Shown: positions 20,328-31,900, counted from the stretch's first letter. The stretch is 64,000 bases of DNA from Mesosutterella porci (GCF_022134585.1 NZ_JAKNCT010000002.1:1-64000), one strand, 5' to 3'. Translations and numbers: made by a program. Notes: generated from the letters alone by a model not told the origin.

Positions 20328-22231
20328 GTGCGCCCAGCAGCGCACGTGTGACCAGTGGTGAAAGTCCACCGTCCGCCCGATCGAGGGAAGGACTAGCGAC
20401 TCGGCAGAGTCAGGGAGGTAACAAACTGATGAAGGAAGCCGATAGCAAAACGTCAGCCTGACGAACAGGAACTGGATATGAGGCGACGACTCCGGGAGAG
20501 CAGGCCACATTCTGTTAACCCCATATCGATACGGAAGGAGCCGGCGTAGATCCAGCAGGCAGGACGCAAAGCGCACGTGTGAGACCTGGGGAGATCCTTG
20601 GCGGTGCCGCAGGGCTGCCGCGGTCGAGAGGCCAAGGCATATCGACAAGGAAGTCAGCAGAGGCCGTAGTAGGCGGAAGCGCCGAAGGGCCGAATTCGAA
20701 CTTGCAAGTAGAGCGTACAGCTCTCCCGAACCCGGCGACAGCAGCTGTAAAAGTCGAACGATAGGAAGTAGATCGCCTCCGGCGGCAATGGACGGAATCC
20801 GAAACCGAACGAGAGCGGCCAGATGGGTCGAAAGGGCGACGGGGCCTGTGCACTGGACGAACACAGGAGGTAACCAGTGATAACGCTGGAAGAAGTCCTA
20901 TCACCCGAAAACATGCGCGAAGCATGCCGCAGGGTGATGGCAAACAAGGGAGCCGCGGGGGTTGACGGCATGACCGTCAGACAACTGCCGGCTCACTTTG
21001 AAAGACATGGAGCAGGCATCCGCGCGCACATCCGCGAGGGCAGGTATATACCTGCCGCGGTCAGGCGCGTCGACAATCCGAAACCGAACGGGGGCACGCG
21101 AATGCTCGGCATCCCGACGGCGCAGGATAGAGTGATCCAACAAGCCATCGCTCAGGTGCTGACTGAGCATTTCGACCCGACGTTTTCGGAATTCAGTTAT
21201 GGATTCCGCCCCGGGAGGAGTGCCCATCAGGCCGTCGAACAGGCCCAAAGGTACATAGCCGAAGGGTACAGCTGCGTGGTGGAAATGGACCTCGCGAAAT
21301 TCTTCGATACCGTCAACCATGATCGCCTGATGTCGAAACTGGAAAAGCACATCGAAGACAAGATGCTCCTGAGGCTCATCCGCCGATACCTTCGCACGGG
21401 CATCATGACGGAAGGCATGGTACAGGCGAGGGATGAAGGAACTCCGCAGGGGTCGCCGCTCAGCCTGGTTTTGTCCCTGGCCGTTCTGGACGAACTGGAC
21501 AAATACCTCGAAAAGCGGGGCCTGCGATTTACCCGGTATGCTGACGATAACAATGTTTACGTCAGATCGAGGAGAGCGGGGGAACGAGTGCTCGAGAACT
21601 TAATCGCTTTTTATAGAGGGGACGCTCAAGCTGCGAGTCAATCGCGGCAAGAGCGGCGTGTTTCGCCCCAACGGAGCGAAATTTCTCGGCTGCACCTTCG
21701 TCGGCACAACAGGTGCGCCCCGCGCGCACCCGAAAAGCTTCGGACGGCTCCGTGACAAACTGAAGGACATCTTCTACTGTGCGCGAGGAACTTCCCTGCA
21801 CGTAGCCATCGCGCGACTAAACCCAGTCCTGCGAGGATGGAGACAGTACTTCAGACTGAACGAACGCAGGGGCGTCTTCGAGGAACTCGACATTCACATC
21901 AGACGACATCTGCGCAAGCTCATAGGGATTGCGTGAGAGAACCCGCGGACGAGAGAGCGAAATCTGATCAGAAGGGGCATAGCCCCCGAAAGAGCATGGA
22001 AGAGCTCGGTCAACGGCTGCGGGGCGTGGTGGAATTCGAAAGCCCTCCACATGCGGCAAGCGTTCGACAACAGCTTCTTCAAGCGGATGGGGCTTTTCAG
22101 CGTCCTCGAGATGCAGTAAGCCCGCCTCTTAAGTTTGAAAACCGCCCCGGATGCCGAACGGCATGTCCGTAGCCCTCACTGGGGCAATGCGGTGTAGGAG
22201 GGAGTGACCGTGAGGTCACTCTCTACCCGAT
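20328..22231 (+). mobile_element. complete group II intron, class C-like (right copy)
   Basis: The element begins GTGCGCCC, a good match to the bacterial group II 5' consensus GUGYG, directly after a transcription terminator, the preferred target of class C introns. About 550 nt of structured RNA region precede an open frame for a reverse transcriptase (20877). The 3' end has a domain V-like hairpin (22167-22192) and a domain VI-like hairpin ending ACCCGAT at 22231. That boundary is fixed by comparison with the copy at 1-179. The length is about 1.9 kb. The RNA may still splice, but its own maturase gene is broken, so mobility would need a protein from another copy. Confidence 0.88.
20877..22119 (+). 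pseudogene. group II intron reverse transcriptase/maturase, frameshifted and with an internal stop
   Basis: It starts at GTG 20877 behind AGGAGG (20865-20870). Reverse transcriptase motifs are intact through the active site YADD (residues 221-224), with FRPGRSAHQAV, DEGTPQGSPL and VLDELDKYLEKRG typical of class C introns. A T-run of five at 21608-21612 then shifts the frame; with four T the frame continues LKLRVNRGKSGVFRPNGAKF. A second lesion is the in-frame TGA at 21934-21936 in the maturase part. The frame resumes and ends at 22117-22119 with FFKRMGLFSVLEMQ. The restored length would be 413 aa with no HNH endonuclease, as in class C. A sequencing error could explain the T-run but hardly both lesions. 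Confidence 0.88.
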
Positions 22232-22505
22232 TCCGGGACCATGGAAGACCTGCTTCAGCGAACGAAACGAGGGTGAGCTCCTGTTGCAAATCGGCAACAG
22301 AACGCCGCAGGGAGCCGCCTTGAAAAGAGGCGCATCAGTTGCATTGAGCCGACAGATGTCCCATTGTTTGATCTATGTGAAACAAAAGAAGATTTTCCAA
22401 GTCCATAGAGCCGTTTCCGAGTCTCATTTTTTGGTGTGATTCTTACAATTCAGCCCGCTTTCAAAAAAATAATTTTTCCCGGCTGCTTTTGGGAGGACAC
22501 GGGTC

Positions 22506-23972
22506 ATGTCTCTCGTCGGTTTTTTGCTGCTTTACATGGCAGTTTCCATTGGGATTGGTCTTTATGCGGCAACCCGCGTAAAAACGACGGCGGATTATGC
22601 GCTGGCCGGCCGGTCGCTGCCGCTTGCAATGGTCATTACAGCTACTTTTGCGACATGGTTCGGTTCGGAAACGGTGCTGGGGCTTCCCGGTCGCTTTATT
22701 AAAGAGGGGCTGGCCGGAGTTGTGGAGGAGCCCTACGGTTCCGGTATGGCTCTGATCCTCGTTGGAGCTTTTTTTGCCGGCAAGCTCTATAAGATGAACC
22801 TTCTGACCATTGGCAGCTTCTACAGGCATCGCTATGGCCGCGGCATCGAGCTCGCCTGCTCCATATTCATCATTATTTCGTATCTTGGCTGGGTGGCTGC
22901 GCAGGTGTCTGCCCTGGGACTGGTCCTGAATCTGGTCACAGAAGGAGCGGTTTCCGTTACCCTGGGGATGATCATCGGCACGTGTGTGGTGCTTTTCTAC
23001 ACCATGTACGGCGGCATGTGGTCTGTGGCCATGACGGATTTTTTCCAGATGATCCTGATCATCGTCGGTCTGGCTGTGATTGCTGTTTTTGCAGGTGATC
23101 TTGCCGGCGGGGCGGGCAAAGTGTTTTCGTACGCCGAACAACGAGGGCTGTTCCAAGCTCTGCCTGAACCGACGGCCAGCGGGTGGCTGTTCTGGATTTC
23201 TTCCGCGATGACCATGATGATCGGCTCTATCCCCCAGCAGGACGTCTTCCAGAGGGTGATGTCGGCGAAGAACGGCCGGGTCGCTGTGGCCGGCCCCATT
23301 ATCGGCGGCGTGGTTTACATCCTGTTTGCGTCAGTCCCCATGTTTATCGTTGTGGCGGCCTCCATGATCATGCCCGATGCCGCCGGGCGGATGCTTGACA
23401 ATGATCCTCAGCATCTGCTTCCCACCCTGGTGCGCGACTATATGCCCATGTGGCTGCGCGTGCTGTTTTTCGGCGCCGTGCTTTCAGCCGTCATGTCAAC
23501 GGCTTCGGCAACGATCCTGGCCCCTTCGACGACTTTTGTGGAGAACGTCCTGAAAAACTTCACCCACGTCAACGAGAAGCATGAGGTCCGCACCATGAGG
23601 CTGACAGTGCTTGCCTTTACGCTTCTGGTGCTGATTTATGCGTTGTCGGTGGAAGGAACGGCGATTTACGACATGGTGGCGATGGCGTATCAGTTCCCGG
23701 TTGTCGGCGCGTTCTGGCCCTTGGTGCTGGGCCTTTACTGGAAAAAGGCGACTCGTCTGGGTTGCGCCATATCCATTATCCTGGGAGGGCTGTCGTGGGC
23801 AATCCTCACTCTCACCCCCTTGGGGGAAGTCCTGCCAAGCGTCTTGGTGGGCTTCGTTGTGGCGGGAATTGGAATGGTGGTCGGCTCCCTGCTTCCTGTT
23901 AGGCAGAATCGGGCTGATGTGGCTGAATGGGAAGCTGAGAGCAAGAGGGTCGAATACCGCCCGGCAGTTTAA
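22506..23972 (+). CDS. sodium:solute symporter family transporter
   Basis: A 488 aa membrane protein with about 13 hydrophobic segments, belonging to the SSS family (pantothenate, proline and similar Na+ symporters). Visible signatures are ADYALAGRSLPLAM near the N-terminus, TMYGGMWSVAMTDFFQ in the middle, and SAVMSTASATILAPSTT, which forms the Na2 site. The substrate cannot be told from sequence. GGGAGGA about 9 nt before ATG 22506 fixes the start. Upstream are 274 nt of non-coding sequence after the intron, including a hairpin CTGTTGC/GCAACAG (22281-22300). About 250 nt without a gene follow before glmU. Confidence 0.88.
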   Translation: MSLVGFLLLYMAVSIGIGLYAATRVKTTADYALAGRSLPLAMVITATFATWFGSETVLGLPGRFIKEGLAGVVEEPYGSGMALILVGAFFAGKLYKMNLLTIGSFYRHRYGRGIELACSIFIIISYLGWVAAQVSALGLVLNLVTEGAVSVTLGMIIGTCVVLFYTMYGGMWSVAMTDFFQMILIIVGLAVIAVFAGDLAGGAGKVFSYAEQRGLFQALPEPTASGWLFWISSAMTMMIGSIPQQDVFQRVMSAKNGRVAVAGPIIGGVVYILFASVPMFIVVAASMIMPDAAGRMLDNDPQHLLPTLVRDYMPMWLRVLFFGAVLSAVMSTASATILAPSTTFVENVLKNFTHVNEKHEVRTMRLTVLAFTLLVLIYALSVEGTAIYDMVAMAYQFPVVGAFWPLVLGLYWKKATRLGCAISIILGGLSWAILTLTPLGEVLPSVLVGFVVAGIGMVVGSLLPVRQNRADVAEWEAESKRVEYRPAV

Positions 23973-24223
23973 AGAAAGAGGTCTGAGGAAGGTCCGGGGC
24001 GGCAGGCCCTCGCCGCCCGGGGCTTCAAAGAAACAGCCCGGCGCCGGACCTGCGGGCGTTTTCGCTTCCCGCGGGCCTGCCCCAGTGCGCTTTCTGCGGC
24101 TGTGCGCGGCTGACCCGGCTGGGACGACTGCCGGCTCCTTCCTGCCCTGAGAGTTCAAAAACAGGAATCTCTTCCGGGTTTCCCTTTAAAATGCTTGAAT
24201 TCATTATTTCGCAGGTGCAAAGG

Positions 24224-25579
24224 ATGAACATAGTTATTCTGGCTGCCGGGCAGGGCAAACGAATGCGCTCAGACCTTCCCAAGGTGCTGCAGCCCGTTGC
24301 GGGCCAGCCTATGGTCGAGCGGGTGGTCCGAGTGGCGGAAAAGGCTGGCGGGAATCCTGTCGTTGTAGTCATAGGACATGGGGGAGAGCTCGTCCGGCAG
24401 CGCCTGTCGGAGCATGCCGGCCTTCGCTTCGCCGTCCAGCCCTGCCAGCAGGGGACGGGCGACGCAGTTCGATGTGCTCTTCCATATCTTGATCCGGCCT
24501 GCGGGCAGACCCTGGTGCTGCTTGGCGACGTTCCTCTTATTCGGGAATCGACGATTGAGGGACTCTGCCGTAGGACGGGTGACGGAGTTGGCATTTTGAC
24601 GGCAGTTCTGGACGACCCTGCCGGATATGGAAGAATCGTTTCCCGGCAGGGGAAGGTGCAGAAAATCGTTGAACAGAAGGACGCCACCGCCGAAGAGCAG
24701 AAAATTCAGGAGGTCAATTCCGGGATCATGGTGTTTCCGACCCGGCTCCTCGGGCACTGGCTCTCCGCCCTGAACAATTCGAACGCCCAGGGAGAGTTTT
24801 ATCTGACCGACGTCATTGGGATGGCTGTAAAGGAAGGGATTCCCGTGGTGTCTTACGCAGTGGATGACTCCCGGGAGGTTCTTGGCGTCAATGACAAGAG
24901 GCAGCTTGCTGCGGCTGAGCGCGCCTGGCAGGCCGCGGAGGCCCGCCGGCTGCTTGAGGCCGGCGTAACGCTGGCTGATCCCGGGCGCCTGGATGTCCGA
25001 GGCAGCCTGATTTGCGGCAGAGACGTGAGCATTGACGTGGGTTGCGTTTTTGAGGGCGAGGTGAGTCTGGGGGACCGCGTGTCTGTCGGCCCTTACTGCG
25101 TTCTGAAGGACACTGTCGTTGCTTCAGATACGACGCTGCAGGCCTTTACGCATGCGGACGGGGCCGGCATCGGCCGCGAAGCCCGGATCGGTCCCTTCAC
25201 GAGGCTGCGTCCCGGGGCCCGGCTGGCGGATCAGACGCATATAGGGAATTTCTGCGAAATCAAGAAATCGACCATCGGACAGGGCAGCAAGGTCAATCAT
25301 CTGTCTTATATCGGAGACACGACCATGGGCGCCCGTGTGAATATCGGCGCGGGAACCATCACCTGCAACTATGACGGCGTCAATAAATTTCGGACTGAGA
25401 TTGGAGACGATGCCTTCATTGGCTCCGACACTCAGCTGATTGCGCCTGTGAAGGTTGGCCGCGGTGCCACTCTTGGCGCGGGAACGACGCTGGCGCATGA
25501 CGCGCCGGCTGAAAAGCTCACACTCTCTCGCGCGCGGCAGGTCACCATCGATGGCTGGAAACGCCCTGTGAAGAAATAA
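24224..25579 (+). CDS. glmU: bifunctional UDP-N-acetylglucosamine pyrophosphorylase / glucosamine-1-phosphate N-acetyltransferase GlmU
   Basis: GlmU acetylates glucosamine-1-phosphate and transfers UMP to give UDP-GlcNAc for peptidoglycan and LPS. The N-terminal uridyltransferase domain has [17 protein letters not shown] (residues 6-22) and [12 protein letters not shown]. The C-terminal left-handed beta-helix shows the hexapeptide repeats, [24 protein letters not shown] and [14 protein letters not shown] 24224 is used because the protein then begins MNIVILAAG and AGGTG lies upstream; the frame opens earlier at 24191. The 451 aa length is normal. glmS follows 17 nt later. Confidence 0.96.
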   Translation: MNIVILAAGQGKRMRSDLPKVLQPVAGQPMVERVVRVAEKAGGNPVVVVIGHGGELVRQRLSEHAGLRFAVQPCQQGTGDAVRCALPYLDPACGQTLVLLGDVPLIRESTIEGLCRRTGDGVGILTAVLDDPAGYGRIVSRQGKVQKIVEQKDATAEEQKIQEVNSGIMVFPTRLLGHWLSALNNSNAQGEFYLTDVIGMAVKEGIPVVSYAVDDSREVLGVNDKRQLAAAERAWQAAEARRLLEAGVTLADPGRLDVRGSLICGRDVSIDVGCVFEGEVSLGDRVSVGPYCVLKDTVVASDTTLQAFTHADGAGIGREARIGPFTRLRPGARLADQTHIGNFCEIKKSTIGQGSKVNHLSYIGDTTMGARVNIGAGTITCNYDGVNKFRTEIGDDAFIGSDTQLIAPVKVGRGATLGAGTTLAHDAPAEKLTLSRARQVTIDGWKRPVKK

Positions 25580-25596
25580 AGAAAAGGTGAACGAAT

Positions 25597-27429
25597 ATGT
25601 GCGGAATTATGGCGGCAGCCAGCTGCCGGGACGTCACCCCGATTCTTCTGGAAGGTCTAAGGAGACTGGAATACAGAGGCTATGATTCCTGCGGAATCGC
25701 TCTCATTGGCCCCGGTCAGGAGCTGGAGCGCGCACGCACGGTTCGGCGCGTGGCCGACCTCACCAGGCAGGTGCAGGAGGAAGGGCTTGCAGGGAGGACG
25801 GGCATCGCCCACACGCGCTGGGCGACGCACGGGGCCCCGGAGGTTCGCAACGCCCATCCTATTGTTTCAAACGGCATGATAGCGGTCGTCCACAACGGGA
25901 TCATTGAAAACTACTCCGAGCTGAAGCGCGAGCTGGAATCGCGCGGCTATCAGTTTGCAAGCCAGACGGATACCGAAGTCATAGCCCATCTCATTCATTT
26001 CTACTATGAGGGGGACCTTCTCAGTGCGGTTTCTCGGGCAGTGTCGCGCCTTCGCGGCAGTTTCGGCATAGCGGTCTGCTGCACGAAGGAGCCTCATGTC
26101 GTTGTCGGAGCCCGCCGCGGCTCGCCTCTTGTGATGGGGCTCGGGGAGAAGGAAAATTTCCTTGCTTCGGACGTGATGGCCCTGAGCGGCGTCACGGAGC
26201 GCTTTGTGTTTCTTGAGGAGGGCGATATTGCCCGCATCACTCCGGAGTCCGCGGAAATATTCAGGGCGGCCGGAGACGGAAAGCCCGAGCCGGTCTCGCG
26301 CCGCATCAAGGTCGTGACGGCCCACGACAACAATGTTGCGCTGGGGCCCTACCGCCACTACATGCAGAAGGAGATTTTCGAGCAGCCGCGCGCGATAGCC
26401 GACACTCTGGAAGGGGTGGCAGGCATAGTCCCCAGCATCTTCGGCCCAGAGGCGGAGGGAGTGTTCCGCCGGATACGGAGGATTCTGATACTGGCCTGCG
26501 GAACCAGCTACTATGCGGGCCTGACGGCCAAATACTGGATTGAGGCGATTGCGGGCATCCCGTGCGAGGTTGAGATCGCAAGCGAGTACCGCTATCGGAT
26601 CTCTATTCCGCATGAAGATTCGCTGGTTGTCTGCGTTTCCCAGTCCGGCGAGACCTCGGACACCCTGTCGGCGCTTGCCCACGCCCAGTCGCTGGGGATG
26701 AAGCATACCCTTGCAATCTGCAATGTGGCCACTTCCGCGCTCGTCCATAACTGCGAACTCCACTACATTACAAGGGCCGGGGTTGAAATCGGCGTGGCCT
26801 CCACGAAGGCCTTCACGACTCAGCTGGCTGCTCTGTATCTGCTCACCCTGGTGCTGGCCAAGCTCCACGGCCGGCTTTCTCTGGCGGAGGAAGAGCAGAG
26901 GATGAAGGCCCTCAGGCACATTCCCAGCGCACTTCAGGCAGTTCTCGCCTTGGAGCCCCAGATCATGGCGACGGCGGATATTTTCGCCACCAAGCAGGAC
27001 GCACTTTTTCTCGGCCGCGGGATGCACTATCCCATTGCTCTGGAAGGAGCTCTGAAGCTCAAGGAAATCAGCTACATCCATGCGGAGGCTTATCCTGCCG
27101 GGGAACTCAAGCACGGCCCGCTCGCGCTGGTGGATTCATCCATGCCGGTTGTGGTCGTGGCCCCCAATGACAGCCTTTTGGAAAAGCTGAAGGGAAACAT
27201 GGCGGAGGTGAGTGCCCGCGGCGGTGAGCTTTACGTCTTTGCCGATGGGGACTCAGCCATCGTGGGCGGGGAGAAAGTGCATGTGCTTAGGCTGCCGGAA
27301 CATTACGGCGACCTGTCCCCTATCCTTCACGTGGTGGCCCTGCAGTTGCTCGCTTACCACACCGCCCTCATTCGCGGCACGGATGTGGACAAGCCGAGAA
27401 ACCTTGCTAAATCAGTGACCGTCGAATAA
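25597..27429 (+). CDS. glmS: glutamine-fructose-6-phosphate aminotransferase (isomerising) GlmS
   Basis: GlmS makes glucosamine-6-phosphate from fructose-6-phosphate and glutamine, the first step toward UDP-GlcNAc. The N-terminal glutaminase uses Cys2 (MCGIMAAAS; most relatives have MCGIVGA), followed by [16 protein letters not shown] and [11 protein letters not shown]. Two SIS isomerase domains follow with [30 protein letters not shown]-like [11 protein letters not shown], and the C-terminal [13 protein letters not shown]. The 610 aa length matches E. coli GlmS. It is paired with glmU, so both committed steps lie in one operon. No glmS ribozyme-like leader fits in the 17-nt gap. Confidence 0.97.
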   Translation: MCGIMAAASCRDVTPILLEGLRRLEYRGYDSCGIALIGPGQELERARTVRRVADLTRQVQEEGLAGRTGIAHTRWATHGAPEVRNAHPIVSNGMIAVVHNGIIENYSELKRELESRGYQFASQTDTEVIAHLIHFYYEGDLLSAVSRAVSRLRGSFGIAVCCTKEPHVVVGARRGSPLVMGLGEKENFLASDVMALSGVTERFVFLEEGDIARITPESAEIFRAAGDGKPEPVSRRIKVVTAHDNNVALGPYRHYMQKEIFEQPRAIADTLEGVAGIVPSIFGPEAEGVFRRIRRILILACGTSYYAGLTAKYWIEAIAGIPCEVEIASEYRYRISIPHEDSLVVCVSQSGETSDTLSALAHAQSLGMKHTLAICNVATSALVHNCELHYITRAGVEIGVASTKAFTTQLAALYLLTLVLAKLHGRLSLAEEEQRMKALRHIPSALQAVLALEPQIMATADIFATKQDALFLGRGMHYPIALEGALKLKEISYIHAEAYPAGELKHGPLALVDSSMPVVVVAPNDSLLEKLKGNMAEVSARGGELYVFADGDSAIVGGEKVHVLRLPEHYGDLSPILHVVALQLLAYHTALIRGTDVDKPRNLAKSVTVE

Positions 27430-27604
27430 CGGTGAGTCCGTATTTCAGCTTCTCCTGTTTTTTACGCGGAGGGCTTCATCGCTTTCTCCCGAGCGAGGCG
27501 TTTTCGTCCGAGGCAGAAGCAAGGAAAGCTCGTGCCGTCCAAACGTAAATAAACATAAAGGCAGGCAGGAAGAGGGGGCGGCACGCAAGGTTCTGTGGTA
27601 TAAA

Positions 27605-27662
27605 TGAACATTCGTTCAGTTTTGTAACAGAAGCTTCTGCGGGCTTTTCCGTGAAAATTTTC
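27605..27662. promoter_or_regulatory. cluster of palindromes in the efflux operon leader (candidate operator)
   Basis: Three inverted repeats lie 55-112 nt before the adaptor gene: TGAAC-ATTC-GTTCA (27605-27618), the perfect palindrome CAGAAGCTTCTG (27628-27639) and GAAAATTTTC (27653-27662). TATAAA overlaps the left edge (27599-27604). The first resembles the kind of short inverted repeat bound by TetR-family efflux repressors. The operon's own TetR gene (33589) is the likely binder; this is inference. Confidence 0.4.
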
Positions 27663-27716
27663 TGACATTAATCAAAATAATTGTAGCTAAGCTATTGAAA
27701 TTCGGAGATTTATATA

Positions 27717-28946
27717 ATGAGCGTTCGACAAGTCTCCCGTCGTACAGCACTCACTTTGTCCGTGATTGCCGTTGCGGTTCTGGCGGCAGGATGCGGGAAG
27801 CAGCAGGCCGCCACCCAGACGAAGACACCTCCTGTGGAGGTGACTGTGGTCACGGTGTCGGCCAGGCCCATCCAGGTCGATGAGGAGATCTCGGGGCGCA
27901 CCGTTGCTTATCGCGTGGCGGAGGTTCGTCCTCAAGTGAGCGGCGTTCTTCAGAAGCGTCTGTTTACTGAAGGTCAAATGGTGAAGGCGGGGCAGCCCCT
28001 TTACCAGATTGATGCATCTACTTACCGCGCAAATGAAGCGAGCGCAAAGGCCTCTCTGGCCCAGGCCGAAGCGGAACTGGCTCTGGCTAAAGCCGATGCC
28101 GCACGTTCTTCTGCCCTGGTGAAGGTCAATGCCGTTTCCAAGCAGTCTGATGACACCGCCCAGGCCAGAGTGCAGACGGCGGAGGCCTCTGTGAAGTCCG
28201 CACGCGCCGCCGTGACCAATGCCCAGATTAATGTTCGTTATACCTCGGTGCTCGCCCCAATCAGCGGAAGAGTCTCAATTTCCGAGGTGACGCCCGGCGC
28301 GCTGATGACAGCCTACCAGTCGCAGCGCATGACGGTTATTCATCAGCTCGATCCGATTTACGTCGATGTCCAGCAGACCAACAAGCAGCTTCTGCAGCTG
28401 CGCAGGGACATTGCCTCGGGCAAGCTGAAGTCCAACGCTGACGGAACCACTCCCGTCAAAATCATTTTGGAAGACGGAACGGTCTACCCGATCATGGGCC
28501 GTCTCACCTTTAGGGGCGTGTCAGTCGGTGAAGATTCCGGAACGGTGACCCTGAGAGCGGTCGTCAGCAATCCCAAGGGCGAGCTGCTGCCGGGCATGTT
28601 TGTCCGTGCCTCGCTGCCTGCGGGAAACATGCCCTCCGCCATTACAGTGAGCGCCCGCTCCGTCATGAGGGACATGCGTGGTGACCCGTACGTTTTTGTC
28701 GTCACACCGGACAATAAAATCGAGCAGAGAAGCATCAAGACTGGGGCGCTCGTCGGAGGAACCGACTGGGTTGTAGAGTCGGGGCTCAAGGTGGGCGAGA
28801 AAGTGGTTTATGCCGGTCTGGATAAAGTCCGCGCCGGGGCCTCTGTCACGGCTGTGGACAAGGACAGCGCACAGGCCGCAGCTCAGAAGCCGTCTGAGGC
28901 TTCGCCTGCGGCATCCTCTGCGGCCTCCAGCACGGCGGCCAAGTAA
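27717..28946 (+). CDS. RND efflux periplasmic adaptor (AcrA/MexA type)
   Basis: The membrane fusion protein bridges the inner-membrane pump and the outer-membrane channel. The 409 aa protein has a lipoprotein signal with lipobox LAAGC (Cys26). A lipoyl/barrel-sandwich half motif VRPQVSGVLQKRLFTEGQMVKAGQPLYQID is split by an alanine-rich coiled-coil hairpin (about residues 103-165). The second half is YTSVLAPISGRVSISEVTPGAL, followed by the beta-barrel and membrane-proximal domains. The tail is Ala/Ser-rich and low complexity. GGAG about 9 nt upstream supports ATG 27717. The pump follows 18 nt later. Confidence 0.93.
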   Translation: MSVRQVSRRTALTLSVIAVAVLAAGCGKQQAATQTKTPPVEVTVVTVSARPIQVDEEISGRTVAYRVAEVRPQVSGVLQKRLFTEGQMVKAGQPLYQIDASTYRANEASAKASLAQAEAELALAKADAARSSALVKVNAVSKQSDDTAQARVQTAEASVKSARAAVTNAQINVRYTSVLAPISGRVSISEVTPGALMTAYQSQRMTVIHQLDPIYVDVQQTNKQLLQLRRDIASGKLKSNADGTTPVKIILEDGTVYPIMGRLTFRGVSVGEDSGTVTLRAVVSNPKGELLPGMFVRASLPAGNMPSAITVSARSVMRDMRGDPYVFVVTPDNKIEQRSIKTGALVGGTDWVVESGLKVGEKVVYAGLDKVRAGASVTAVDKDSAQAAAQKPSEASPAASSAASSTAAK

Positions 28947-28964
28947 GTCCTCGGGGGAGACGCC

Positions 28965-31900
28965 ATGTCAAGATTTTTTATTGACCGCCCAATTTTTGCC
29001 TGGGTGATCGCGCTAGTCCTCATGCTGATGGGGACGCTGTCCATCTTTACCATGCCTGTGTCGCAGTATCCGCAGATTGCGCCCCCGCAGGTGACTGTGG
29101 TTGCCAACTACCCGGGCGCTTCTGCTGAGACGCTGCAGAATACGGTCACCCAGGTGATCGAGCAGCAGATGGTCGGCCTCGACGGCCTGATCTACATGAG
29201 CAATGAGTCTAACGGAACCGGCAGCATGCAGATGACCCTGACATTTGCGCCGGGAACCAATGCGGATATCGCTCAGGTTCAGGTGAACAACAAGCTCTCA
29301 ATGGCTGAAGCCATGCTGCCAGAGGATGTGACCAGGCTGGGCATTCAGGTTCAGAAGTCAACGGCGAGCTTCCTGATGGTCGTGTCCTTTACGACCGATG
29401 ACGGAAGTCTTTCGGTGGCCGATCTGGGCGACTTTCTGGTCAACACGGTGCAGGATCCGCTGTCCCGAATTACCGGCGTCGGACAGACGACGGTTTTCGG
29501 CGCTTCCTACGCTATGCGCGTCTGGCTGGATCCCCACAAGCTCTACGCTTATAACCTGACAGCCTCTGACATCACCTCTGCCATTGCAGCTCAGAACGCT
29601 CAGGTCACGGCCGGTCAGCTGGGAGGGTTGCCTCACCCGAGCGATCAGCCTGTGGAGCTTAACGCGACAATTACAGCGCAGTCTCTGCTTAAATCGGTGG
29701 ATGACTTTAAAAAGCTGATTGTCAAAACGACGGAATCCGGCGCGACCGTGCGCCTGGCGGATGTGGCAAACATCGAGCTGGGGCGGCAGTCTTACGACGT
29801 GCAGGGCACCTACAACGGCATCCCGTCTTCGGGTATTGCCATTTATCTGTCTGCGGGCGCCAACGCCATCGAAACGGCGGATCTGGTGAAAAAGAAGGTG
29901 GCGGAGCTGCAGCCCTACTTCCCGGCCGGCATGAAGGTGGTGTATCCCTATGAGACAACGCCCTTTGTGAAGGCGGCCATGAAGGAAGTGGTGAAGACCT
30001 TGATCGAGGCCATCATCCTGGTCGTGGTCGTGATGTATCTCTTCCTTCAGAACTGGAGGGCGACGTTGATCCCGGCAGTTGCCGTGCCGGTGGTGCTGCT
30101 GGGCACGTTTGCGGTTCTCAAGTTAACGGGATTCACGCTCAACATGCTGACCATGTTCGGTTTGGTGCTGGCGATCGGCCTGCTGGTCGATGACGCCATC
30201 GTCGTGGTCGAGAATGTGGAGCGAGTGATGCGAGAAGACGGAACAGACGCCCGCACCGCCACCATCAAGTCGATGTCCCAGATCACGGGGGCTCTGGTTG
30301 GCGTGGCGCTGGTTCTGTCCGCCGTGTTCATCCCGATGGCTTTCTTCGGTGGCTCCACCGGCGTGATTTACCGGCAGTTCTCTATCACCATCGTGACGGC
30401 CATGCTCCTGTCGGTTACTGTGGCCTTGTCTCTGTCGCCGGCTCTCTGCGCGTCAATTCTGAAGCCGGTCTCGGACACCCACCATTTTGGGAAGAAAGGG
30501 TTCTTCGGGGCCTTTAACCGCGGCTTTGAAAAGGTGTCCAACGACTGCCGGCGCCTTGTTCTGTGGACGCACAATCATCTTTGGATGACTCTCGGCGTCT
30601 ACGCCCTGATCTGGATTGGGGTTGTGGTCGGCTTTATGAAGTTGCCCGGCTCTTTTGTTCCGGAAGAGGACCAGGGGACGATGATGTTTACCGTCCAGAC
30701 GCCTGCGGGAAGCGCTCAGGAGCGCGTACAGGAAGCTGAAAAGCAGATCCGCAACTACTTCTTCTCCAAAGAAAAGCAGTATACGGATTCGATTTTCGAT
30801 GTGGCCGGCTTCTCTCTGGCCGGCGGCGGCCAGAACATGGGACTGGGCTTCGTGAAGCTCAAGGACTGGTCCGAGAGAACGGGCAAAGGGTCTGATCCCC
30901 AGTCCATCGCTCTGCGGGCCAATATCGCCATGTCCAAGTACAAAGACGCCCGCATTGTGTTTTTCCCGCCGCCCGCCATTCCAGAGCTGGGCATTGCGGA
31001 CGGGTTCGATATGTATATCGAAGACCGGTCGGGTCAGGGACATGAAAAGCTGATGCAGGTTCGCAACCAGTTCCTCGCGATGGCGAATAAGGATCCGCGC
31101 CTGAGCCTGGTTCGTCCGAATGGCATGGAGGACACGCCGCAGTACAAGCTGGAGATGGATCGTGAAAAACTCCAGTCCTACGGCATCACGCTGAGCAACG
31201 CCAACTCGGACCTCAGCACGATCTGGGGTGGAACGTACGTCAACCTGTTTATTGACCGCGAGCGCGTGAAGCGCGTTTACGTTCAGGCCGATCCCCATTT
31301 CCGCATGACTCCGGATGACCTGAAGCAGTGGTATGTCCGCAACTCTTCCGGCGAACTCGTGCCCTTCTCCGGTTTCTCCACCGGCAGCTGGTCATTCGGT
31401 TCCCCGAGATTGGAGAGGTTTAACGCCAACGCTGCTGTCAACATCCAGGGCAATGCGGCTCCGGGAGTCTCCTCCGGTACGGCTATGGACGCCGTGGAGG
31501 AGATCGCCAAGAAGCTGCCCGCCGGGTATTCCATCGAATGGAACGGCGTGTCTTATCAGGAACGCATGGCCAGCCAGGCTGCGGCGCCCCTGTACGCGCT
31601 GTCCCTGCTGGTGGTGTTCCTCTGCCTGGCGGCTCTGTACGAGTCCTGGACGATTCCGATCTCCATCCTGCTGGTCGTGCCGACAGGCGTGCTGGGCGCA
31701 CTGGCGATGACGGGGCTGCTGGGAGGCCACAACGACGTGTACTTCCAGGTCGGCATGCTCACGACGATCGGTCTCGTTTCCAAAAACGCTATTCTGATTG
31801 TCGAGTTTGCGAAGATGCTCTATGACGCCGGGGAAGATCTGATTACCGCTTCCCTTGATGCGGTAAAACTCCGCTTCCGCCCGATCGTCATGACTTCGCT

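Noticed and set aside
19716-20864. 382-codon minus-strand frame across the Tim44-like gene, terminator and intron 5' part
   Set aside because: It crosses a terminator and intron boundary, which a real gene would not do.
23990-24051. Long-range AGGTCCGG/CCGGACCT pairing after the sodium symporter gene
   Set aside because: It could be a terminator stem, but the loop is long, the next pairs mismatch and there is no T-run, so I did not list it.
25580-25596. Possible glmS ribozyme ahead of glmS
   Set aside because: The gap is 17 nt; the ribozyme does not fit and is typical of Gram-positive bacteria.
25867-27114. 415-codon minus-strand frame opposite glmS
   Set aside because: Shadow of a clear glmS gene with no motif of its own.
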